A stretch of DNA of 63,471 bases, from assembly GCA_012064415.1 (NCBI GenBank), contig SSNU01000290.1:1-63471 (forward strand), in the 5' to 3' direction. Of the stretch, positions 57,001 through 63,471 are shown one piece after another; the stretch's first letter is position 1, and each line of letters begins with the position of its first letter. Under the pieces are notes generated by a model. The model did no database searches. It saw only the letters and a list, made by a program, of their open reading frames with translations, and was not told the DNA's origin. The DNA is from Gyrodactylus bullatarudis (taxonomy: Eukaryota > Platyhelminthes > Monogenea > Gyrodactylidea > Gyrodactylidae). The position numbers were made by a program, and so were the translations under genes.

Positions 57001-58002
57001 ACTAAACCCAAAAACATACTCTGTAGAATTCTTGTGATGTTGAACAGCCAGGTTATTCTTGAATTTTATAATTGTATTATCTCTTGTTCTCAGCCTCCAA
57101 TTACCGGTGGATAAGATGATTTTATCGTAGGTCCTTTCAATATTATTCACATTTTGGACTGGGACAACATGGGTTTTGTTCAAGGTCAGTTTACTACAAA
57201 TATTATTATTATTGTTATTATTATTAAGACGCAAGGAAGACTCGAATGATTCATCAAAAGAGTCCTTAGCAGATTCGAGACTTGACTGTATCAATTTGAC
57301 ACCATCGAAGAAATTCTTTGTCGGTCCAAGATATTCCAATTGAAAGATTTCTGAATCAGCAATTTCCCTCTGATTAGCAGATATATCCATACCTGAATGA
57401 AGGCAGTTTTTAATTCTAAAATACAATTCTCTAACTCTCGACCAATCAAAATTCAGCAATGAAGGCCTTCGTTTCTCACCTTGTTTCATTGATACAAATT
57501 TATCATTGAATGCGACAATAGATACCTGGAATGTACCACGTTCAATCATGAAAAATTCTTCCCTTGATTTGGTGGTTGGTAAGTTTGATTTTAGTTTTAT
57601 TGTACCTGGTCCAATAGCACTTAGGTAGTGTCGAGTTTTCACATGTCGAAAAGCAAAAAGGGTTGGATTACCTGGATGAATAAATTTCAATAGTTAGTTG
57701 AAAATAGTTAAAAAAACAAAATAAAATTTACCGGGTCTTAATTCTAACGTGAACATGTTTTCATCATCTAGTTCTGTAGATAAACTTCCATCTGGCTTCA
57801 GATACAACGAATCATCAGTGCATAAGGCAACCTGGCCGTAATCTTGATTTTTGGAACTCCTCATGGGTGTATTTGGAAGGGGCAATTGATGAAATCTTAT
57901 TAGAGATTCAACACCCCAAGGTTGGTCTAGATCTGATCGTAGTTCATCACCATCTGGCCTTAGGCGAACGTAACGATTTCTCATTGAATGTTTCAGATTT
58001 AT
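51027..58002 (-). CDS. FSCN: Fascin (actin-bundling protein), 5' end missing
   Basis: Actin-bundling protein of beta-trefoil repeats. Exons 58002-57732, 57671-57020, 52426-52047 and 51316-51027 join in frame for 530 residues. Landmarks against animal fascins: QPWGVESLIRF (human VPWGVDSLITL, trefoil 2), MFTLELRPG, MDISANQREIADSEIFQLEY (human [20 protein letters not shown]), GNWRLRTRDN, and the C-terminus EIKYDTSAIISPSMLWEL (human ends with SLWEY). The frame is open upstream of the first Met to an acceptor (TTATGCCTTAG), so the first trefoil is encoded by exons not recognised in the window. The equivalent region of human fascin is about 357 residues, so this one carries insertions, including a run of eight Asn and a Q/N-rich loop in trefoil 4. 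A mariner and other repeats sit in the 4.6-kb intron between exons B and C. Confidence 0.91.
53487..53945 (+). pseudogene. Remnant of a GIY-YIG-type retroelement C-terminus, copy 3
   Basis: The most readable copy. From 53492 one frame reads IHKDLLKPEEKTLITYKFQC, then GASIRRLSTRSNNHLNDAVT and RQVLNKS. After a frameshift it reads ILYKNSGDDSIDVWV and LFINL, then a nucleotide stretch matching copy 2 to about 53945. YKFxC-x-ASxxRRLxTRxxxHL is what a decayed GIY-YIG nuclease N-terminal block looks like (usual form: C-x-SYIG-x-T-x-R-L-x-x-R-x-x-EH). Not functional. Lies in the fascin intron, antisense to fascin. Confidence 0.45.
54021..54440. repeat. Dispersed inverted-repeat element, copy 2
   Basis: Shares the start (GGAGGTGGGGTCTGGCTA), the AACGCTGATCACGAATCTGG block and an inverted internal segment with 43185-43610 (TTTTTAGACTGTTAAAACGA here against TCGTCTTAACAGTCTAAAAA there). 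Located in the fascin intron. Confidence 0.6.
54937..56250 (-). mobile_element. mariner element in fascin intron
   Basis: The 3' end is clear: TA (54937-54938) followed by TTAGGTTGTGCGATAAGTAA, a mariner-type terminal repeat, 78 bp from the transposase stop, the usual distance. The matching 5' terminal repeat is not recognisable above 56039; from the standard size of about 1.3 kb it should lie near 56210-56250, where only faint similarity is seen. The element therefore keeps an intact gene but may be unable to move itself. Confidence 0.7.
55017..56039 (-). CDS. mariner transposase, apparently intact
   Basis: Cut-and-paste transposase of the mariner (DD34D) group, 340 residues, the family's full length, from ATG to stop without a break. 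It has an N-terminal helix-turn-helix DNA-binding region (residues 1-110), the linker SGRPS (66-70), FVPHEL (119-124; family motif WVPHEL), and the catalytic triad D156 (TTDEKW), D244 (LQDNARPH) and D279 (APSDYHLF) with 34 residues between the last two. YSPDLAPSDYHLF is intact. It lies inside the fascin intron in the same orientation as fascin and is read through as intron RNA. An intact frame suggests recent insertion. Confidence 0.95.
   Translation of the reverse strand: MDIIDKFDKKDFRKIIAYEFFLGTGPSETFQKLKFVFGDKIKRSTVFRWHSAFKDGKMNFDDEERSGRPSEINHDEIIAAIRTNCHSSSRVISAELNVSHNSVCRVLREENFVNSFDEFVPHELNESQKKRRVDAVKRLLHRIQYDNFLKNIVTTDEKWIYLSDQSRKRSWKKVGEHITQPIKNRFAKKVMLTVFWTMKGIVHYELLDYGKTVNAERYLSYLKEMVIKLRQNYPRFGRVTFLQDNARPHLGKEVKKFFEEENFDVLDHPPYSPDLAPSDYHLFRSLEHFLKGKTFKTKEEVKNGLDGFFSSKSEEFFADGIRQLPIRWEKCVNSSGNYFH
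56416..56998. mobile_element. Foldback-family element(s) at fascin exon B 3' flank
   Basis: The left end CAGCTATTCTCTTTGAATTT after TA (56416-56417) and TTTTGGTAACCGATTCAAAA match the 24482-25026 subfamily. The right part (56835-56995: AAAAAATGGGAATTTGACGT, GTGGGCCTCATGAGCTAGAT, AAATTATAAATTC) matches the 46215 subfamily, so it is a chimaera or nested pair. It ends about 20 bp from the fascin splice donor at 57019. Confidence 0.5.
57198..57228. repeat. ATT trinucleotide repeat encoding poly-Asn in fascin
   Basis: Runs of ATT/GTT on the plus strand read as eight Asn codons in fascin exon B. A likely length-variable coding microsatellite in a surface loop. Confidence 0.8.
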
Positions 58003-58516
58003 CTAAGGCATAAAGAAAAAGGTTAAACTCCTAAATTTTGGATGATATTTTTTCGTGATAGTCAAAATATTTAAATGGTTCCACTTGAGACAGTAATGAA
58101 GAATTTCTGTGAATTTCTTTAGGGTAATTCGAATTCTTTGATGATCCCAAATATCAAGATCTAACAGCCTCAAATCTTCTAAATCGATAAAAGATTCTGA
58201 GCTGGAAAATTTGGGCGAAAATGGCCTAATTTTTCTTCTTAATTATTAGTTTATTGCATTATGGAACTCTAAAAATAACTTTGCCTCTGACCCATTGGAG
58301 GAAATTTTTGCGTTTTTTTACAGTAAAAATATTTCTATTGAAACATCTTATTTTTATTGAAACACGAAAAAATTATTTATCTCGACCAATCAGAATGCAG
58401 CAAGTGATTTCTATACGTATAGATAGGAAAAAAAGTGAGTTTTTGTGAAAATTCAATGTCAATACTTAATCGGGGGGGGGGGGGTAAATATTCGTGTTTC
58501 AATAAAAATAGGGTTA
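58003..58516. other. Probable fascin intron; old foldback half and G13 tract
   Basis: 58060-58330 carries degenerate blocks of the 31652-32377 element (TTCGAATTCTTTGATGATCC, CAAATATCAAGATCTAACAG). A run of 13 G (58472-58484) lies 32 bp before the MULE left end. No fascin trefoil-1 exon was seen. Confidence 0.45.
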
Positions 58517-58936
58517 ATTCCAAAAGTAGCCCAAAATCTATTCGAAAAATTTCCAAGAGTACCCCCAAGAATTTCCGAAAGTAGTCCCAAAGTTGAAATA
58601 ATCCCAAAACTAGCCCCATTCTAGAAATTTTTTCTCAGATTTAGCCCCAAATTTTTCCAAAATTAACCCCATCGTATTTCAGTTCATCGAATTCTAAAAA
58701 TTTCAACTTTTTTGAAATATTTTTCTCAAATAAATGCATCGCTTATAAAGTTAGTTTGTTAAAGAATTTTAAAATAATGTGTTTATTATCACTATGAATA
58801 ATTAATTATAATTGTGAATATTTTTTTTATGAATTTTCTTTTTAACGATGGATATAAAGGGTTCTATGTATTCTCGGACATAGAGTAATACTCTGTTAGA
58901 GTATACATGATTTGATTTATAAATAATTAATAAGTT

Positions 58937-59390
58937 ATGGGTATTACAAAAAAAATTTCATCATTTCATCTGATGACTTCGCTAACTGTTGGGAATTTTT
59001 ATTCTTCGAAAGAGGAAGCCAAAAAATTCATTCAGGATTATTCGATTGTTACTCAGAAATCCTTCAGAGTTAAGAAAAATAACGAAAAGTGCTATATTTG
59101 GATCTGTGTTATTAAAGATTGTGAAGTCTTGGTGCGCTTTAGTCAGAGAAAAAATGGAATACTATACTTAACTTCATTTAAACGTCATTCATGTATCGTT
59201 AATTCATGTAAACTCAAATCAAATGAACTTAAAAGGATTCTAACCCCATTCAAATTCAATATAGAAAATTTTACACCTCAAAGTGGAGTAAATATTGTCA
59301 AGAGTGAATTTGGTATCGATACAAACTACAAAACAGTTTGGCGGAGCCTCAAACATCTAGAAGATTCAGACGACAAGAAAATACTGAATT
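58937..59390 (+). pseudogene. MULE transposase N-terminal DNA-binding part
   Basis: An ATG frame of 151 residues. NFYSSKEEAKKFIQDYSIVT at residues 19-38 starts the MuDR/FAR1-like zinc-binding fold; C54 (in NEKCYIWICV), C58-region, C63 (KDCEVLV) and H84-C86 (KRHSCIV) supply the expected Cys/His ligands. SGVNIVKSEFGIDTNYKTVW near residues 116-135 is the helical segment that normally precedes the MULE catalytic domain. The frame then runs into the deletion and ends at TAA (59388-59390). The DDE domain is absent, so it cannot catalyse transposition but may still bind the TIRs. Confidence 0.75.
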
Positions 59391-59853
59391 AAATTGGAAT
59401 GCTGATAAAACCTCCCTTTCTTCTGACTATAATATGCAGAAAGTTGAGAATTCTATTGAAACTTCGATGTTCTTGAAAGTCTATCAAACTACAATAGAAG
59501 GTACTTATCAAGTTACAAAAGAGAGGAATAGTTCTATTCGAAAAATCGTTGATTATAATTCATTCAAGTGCTCCTGTGACTTTATGAAAACTAATGGCTA
59601 TCCTTGTTCTCATCTTTTTGCTGTCTCAAAATATTTATCTTGTTCACCAAATGAATTAGCACCTTCCTTTTACAAAATGGACTCAGTAAAGAGAGCATAT
59701 TCTGGATTGATTAACCTCTGCGATCTCGACGATTTGGAAGAGCAGTGCTTGTTTGAGCTTGAAGCAAAGAAGAAAAGAGGCCGACCACGTAAATTAAGAA
59801 TAAGAACTAAGGATGAGAAAAGAAGATGGATATCAAAGAAATTTTTTCAATAA
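59391..59853 (+). pseudogene. MULE transposase C-terminal part with SWIM zinc finger
   Basis: Open in a different frame from the N-terminal part; the frame extends back to 59338 but has no ATG near its start. It contains the SWIM finger FKCSCDFMKTNGYPCSHLFA (CxCx8-9CxH), the usual C-terminal module of MULE transposases, then a basic AT-hook-like KKRGRPRK and KDEKRRWISKKF. The junction with the upstream frame marks the internal deletion that removed the catalytic core. Confidence 0.75.
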
Positions 59854-60092
59854 AACTTTTAAGAAATATGAGCAACCTATTTTTAATAAAGATGATGAAC
59901 AATGAATATTAATATTTCAAAAAAGTTGAAATTTTCAGAATTCGATGAACTGAAATACGATGGGGTTAATTTTGGAAAAATTTGGGGCTAAATCTGAGAA
60001 AAAATTTCTAGGATGGGGCTAGTTTTGGGATTATTTCAACTTTGGGGCTACTTTTGGAAATTTTTCGAATAGATTTGGGCTACTTTTGGAAT

Positions 60093-61521
60093 GTAAACAA
60101 TGTAAAAAGATTCAAATTTTTAGAATAATTAGGCATTTACTGTTTCACTAAAAGTGAATTTTAATAACTACTATTAATAAGAAGCAATCGGATGAACCAA
60201 GATACATTGATTCATGTGACTGTTGAATAAATTTTTGAATAGGATCTTGATTTTTAAAACCGATTAAAGATTTGTTGGAAGTCATCAGTTGGAAGCACAA
60301 AGGAATAATTTTAGTTCATAATTCATACATTTCTTTGAAATCTTTATTAGAGAGAGTCACTATCAAGATTTTGAATAAATCAAGATCATGTAGAGTCTTC
60401 ATTGTAGACAGAGAAAATCTATCCCCACTAAAGTCAACTGACTTTAGATATATCATGATTTTTTCGCTATTGTATCAGTCATGAGGTATCAGCGAGTTAA
60501 AAAATCAAGACTATTTTTACAAAAAACTTTTTAAAGTCTCCTAATAAGAATGTTTCCAAAAAAGAATTCAAACTGGCGGATATTAGGCCATTTTGAATTT
60601 TGAAAATGCGCCACTTTTAAATTTCTGATCTTAAAACTTTATCGATTTTACTGAACTAAAGTGTTTAAAAACCAAAATGTGGGATCGAGATTAGAGAAAA
60701 TTTTCAAAGTTGTCCAAAGAATTTGAAATTTCACGTTGCTGGAAGTATGGCGTATTTTTGAAATTAAAATATTGCCTAATTTAAGCCAATTTAATTATTT
60801 TCTTCAACTTACCTATTTTGGCTCATTTAGGACTCTAAAAATAATTTTGTTTCTGATTTTCTGAAATATCTAAATTTATAGTTTGAGATTTACAATTGGA
60901 ATCTTAATGCAAACCATAGTCTTTGGCATAAAACTGAATAATTTTTTGTATTTTTTCCATTAATAAACTGTCGATATGTAGATGATGTAAAAGCTCAACT
61001 GTTACCCTTTTTTCACAAGATAACAAAAATTGTAATCATTGAACTTTTGAACCAAAAAACTTTCTTGTATGTATATTACACATTGTATAACCAAACTGAT
61101 AGAAATTTATTTGAATTTGAAAAATACAAAATAAATAATATGTTTTTAACCTTTTCGGTCCATCTATTTTAAGCCTACATGATTTCGTTATTTTTCAATA
61201 TTTTACAAAGATTTTTTTCATTTAATCATGAACTTTTTAACATTCTAATGATGTAATTTTTGTCACGATGATTTATTTTTCTCGAGTTCAAAATTGTAGT
61301 TTTATATAGAGAATTTTTTTTTGATTCATTGAAAATTATTTCAAAAAATTTCCCATTTTATAATTTAGGTGACCAATAAAATTCAACCTTGACTTTATGA
61401 TGAAATTATATTGGATTACGTAATTCGATGGTAGAAAGAGTAATTAACGTTAATTAAAATGAATGAAAATTAATTGATTTTAGCTCATGCAAGTTTATCA
61501 ATATCTTCCTCGTTATGAATG
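60093..61521. other. Probable fascin intron; nothing clear
   Basis: Degenerate blocks of the 31652-type foldback at about 60560-60700 (GGCGGATATTAGGCCATTTT, GAAAATGCGCCACTTTTAAA). The 70-residue frame at 60272-60484 lacks family features. Confidence 0.4.
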
Positions 61522-61522
61522 A

Positions 61523-61901
61523 GTCATTAATTAGGATAGGGTGAAACTTTCCTCCGAACAACTCACGAGAGGACTAACTTTTCTGATGAAATTCATGTTT
61601 TGCATAATTTTAAAGCGTGAAAGTCATTCTCCATTATGTTATTGACCATTTTTCCCACAATATCCCACGAACATGATAAAATAACGAAATTAACCATGAA
61701 GCCGCTCTTGATGATAAGATTACTATTTTTGAAGATAAAAATTATGAAACTCTTTTAATGGCCAAGATATTCCGGATTTTAGTGATTGCGTAGTAAAAAT
61801 TCATTGAAAATTGAGCGACGATTTGAAAAATTTTGAATTTTCAAAATTGAATGGAGAATCATTTTCGACACATGAGGTTTCACCCTAGCCTAGTCATTAA
61901 T
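61523..61901. mobile_element. MITE with perfect 9-bp target duplication
   Basis: GTCATTAAT stands directly on both sides (61523-61531 and 61893-61901) of a 361-bp unit (61532-61892). Ends are inverted: TAGGATAGGGTGAAAC on the left, GTTTCACCCTAGCCTA on the right. No ORF. A 9-bp duplication fits a Mutator-type origin better than hAT (8 bp), but the ends do not match the MULE at 58517. A partial copy lies at 15530-15640. Confidence 0.8.
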
Positions 61902-62439
61902 ATAGTTAACACTTGTAAATTTGGGTATCTATGATTTTAACACTAGTCTTAATTTAATTAATCATCGAGACTTCGAATATGATGGAGATTTTTTTTGGAA
62001 TCAATATTACTCTATCAAAAATATTTAAAATAACAGAGTTATGTTCAGACATTAGAGGAATTAGGATCCATAGTTTAAATTTGTTAAATGGCATTTACTA
62101 AGTTAGATTCGTATTGCAGCCGAAACATTGTTCGGAAAACAAAAAATATTTCACTCGCCCTATTATACAGTATTTCAGAAAAAGTAAAATTTTTCAATTA
62201 CTTGTTATAAGAATAATTATTGATTGAAAAAACTGGTAACTTTTCTATAAATAATCACTCTCTAAAAGAAAGTCTCTGTTGGTAGTAGGCATATTTCATG
62301 TTATAAAATATATCCTTACTAAGAATGGAAGTATGGATAATTATCTATCATTATAATGATAGCCTACAAAATCCGATTTTGAGAAATCCATTGAAGAATA
62401 TACCCAGTATATTTCTTATTCTTGACTTTTTACAGGTTT
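61902..62439. other. Probable fascin intron; SINE-tail fragment
   Basis: Contains TTAGATTCGTATTGCAGCCG followed by AAACATTGTTC at 62103-62133, matching the tail of the SINE at 33409-33635. Otherwise nothing recognised. Confidence 0.45.
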
Positions 62440-62760
62440 CAATGTAACTATACCTTTTTCAGGTGAATTTCGTACAATTCAGTTTTCAATTTCGTAAAAT
62501 TCCAATTGAATATTGTAAGTTTTCAAATCGTTTTCGTGTGTATAATAAATTCATTCATCAAATAAAAATATTTTCAGACGGTTTTCGTACTAAAGGGTAA
62601 TGAATTTCGTAAATTCGCAAATCGTTTTCGTGGAATAATTTCTATCGTAAAATTTTGTGTTTTTTTTCGATTCAAATTTGTAAAATGAGGTTTTCTATTT
62701 CGTAAATTTACAAATGGTTTTCATAAAATTAGATAATCAATTTCGCATATTAAAATAAAT
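62440..62760. repeat. Degenerate tandem repeat rich in TTTCGTAAAT / CGTTTTCGT
   Basis: The pair of motifs TTTCGTAAA(T/A)TT and CAAATSGTTTTCRT recurs about three to four times with a period near 100 bp (around 62492, 62607, 62700). CpG-containing for this AT-rich DNA. Directly downstream, in the transcript sense, of the broken transposase at 62782-63286. Confidence 0.5.
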
Positions 62761-62781
62761 TTATTTACTCTTTCAAGTCTC

Positions 62782-63286
62782 TCAATTCTGTAACAACTTG
62801 ATAGTATTTTCAACATGATAACAACAAGAACTTATTTTATCATTAGTTATTAATAGCTTTGCTCTATTTGCAAACTCTTCAAGTTTTTGTAACCGAAACT
62901 CTTGGATTGATAATCTAGGCTGTCTCCTGAAAACTAAAAGCTTGGGTCGTTCTTCAGCTAATATTTTCTCAACTTCTGTTTTCTATACACTCCATATTTT
63001 TTCTATAGAATTCAGTAAGTATGAATATGGAGCTAGGCGTAGTATTTTTACATCTGCGTCGTTTATAGCTTCTTCGACAGCACTGTGAGAAGGTGCGTTA
63101 TCAATTATTATCGTCATGGGAGATAGTCCTTTCTCTCTTGCTTTCTGAATTAGCTCCTGAACCCATTGTGTAAATTGAGGTTTTTATTGTCTCATCTAAC
63201 CATATTACGTGGCGCCCGGCAGCTCTGTCTTGTATCATTTCTGAGAGATAATTCTTTCGAGCTATCTTATTCTCCAAACAATTCAT
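62782..63286 (-). pseudogene. Broken IS630/Tc1-type (DDE_3) transposase
   Basis: A minus-strand frame from ATG 63286 contains HVIWLDETI (first catalytic D). A second frame takes over near 63188 and reads FTQWVQELIQKAREKG, MTIIIDNAPSHSAVEEAI (second D), ILRLAPYSYLLNSIEKIWSV (catalytic E in the place of PYSPFLNPIE), then a TAG stop at 62983-62985; the frame remains open after it to a TGA at 62782-62784. Spacing between the last two acidic residues is 32. The stretch between the first and second D is far shorter than normal, so there is an internal deletion with frameshift plus one nonsense codon. Non-functional. Confidence 0.75.
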
Positions 63287-63471
63287 GCCGATGGGGGAAT
63301 TTCTTACTTCTTTTTTAAATAAAAAATAAATTCTTTATTGTCTGATAGTGTAGTTAGTACAAATTAGAAATTTTCAAGATATTTATAAATTTCTTTTTTC
63401 TCTAGAGGAATTTTCTTTTTTGTTAAATCATTAAAAAAAGAGGGCAATCTGTCAAAGAAATATAGGGATTT
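63287..63471. other. Window edge, nothing recognised
   Basis: AT-rich; upstream portion of the broken transposase locus. The reading frame above 63286 was not resolved. Confidence 0.4.

Larger units (their letters stand above)
58517..60092 (+). mobile_element. Deleted Mutator-like element with ~200-bp terminal inverted repeats
   Basis: A 1576-bp unit. The left TIR (58517 to about 58722) and right TIR (about 59911-60092) are reverse complements starting ATTCCAAAAGTAGCCC; the left one has an extra ~22-bp tandem unit (CAAGAGTACCCCCAAGAATT). Between them lie an N-terminal transposase domain and a C-terminal SWIM zinc finger in different frames, without the DDE catalytic core. This is the layout of an internally deleted MULE. 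A clear 8-11 bp target duplication was not found at these boundaries. Confidence 0.8.

Noticed and set aside
58377..58619. 80-residue minus-strand frame as the missing fascin exon
   Set aside because: It runs across the G13 tract and the MULE terminal repeat and has no beta-trefoil pattern.

Overview
This is AT-rich nuclear DNA of an animal. The evidence is spliceosomal GT-AG introns in nearly every gene, a set of metazoan genes (fascin, MFSD14/HIAT1, NUP155, mitochondrial ribosomal protein S33, NAP1), an animal-type mariner transposase, and many small non-autonomous DNA transposons. The phylum cannot be fixed from the sequence. Many introns are short (52-72 bp), which fits an invertebrate; longer ones mostly carry repeats.

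Layout. Positions 1 to about 34.7 kb are a gene-poor repeat desert. It holds TTAA-flanked piggyBac-type MITEs, TA-flanked foldback elements (some nearly perfect palindromes of 500-700 bp), two inverted MITEs side by side, tRNA-derived fragments, GIY-YIG-like retroelement remnants, and a few small ORFs or possible exons that I cannot identify. Positions 34.7-58 kb are the genic block. NUP155 (minus, 11 exons, joined frame 1697 aa) is head to head with MRPS33 (plus), with 77 bp between start codons. A small two-exon gene of unknown function (minus) follows. MFSD14 (minus) is head to head with a NAP1 histone chaperone gene (plus). NAP1 converges with a fascin gene (minus, 4 exons visible, 5' end missing). 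A mariner with an intact transposase sits in a fascin intron. Positions 58-63.5 kb, probably part of the first fascin intron, hold a MULE (Mutator-like) element with ~200-bp terminal inverted repeats whose catalytic core has been deleted, a MITE with a perfect 9-bp target duplication, a degenerate tandem repeat and a broken IS630/Tc1-type transposase.

The cellular genes are unrelated housekeeping functions (nuclear pore scaffold, mitoribosome, membrane transport, histone chaperoning, actin bundling) and form no pathway. I rebuilt the multi-exon genes by hand by joining exons at GT/AG sites. The reading frame closes without a break across all NUP155, MFSD14 and fascin junctions, which supports the models. 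I saw no clearly new biological system; the most unusual content is the density and symmetry of the foldback elements and two open frames inside a NUP155 intron.
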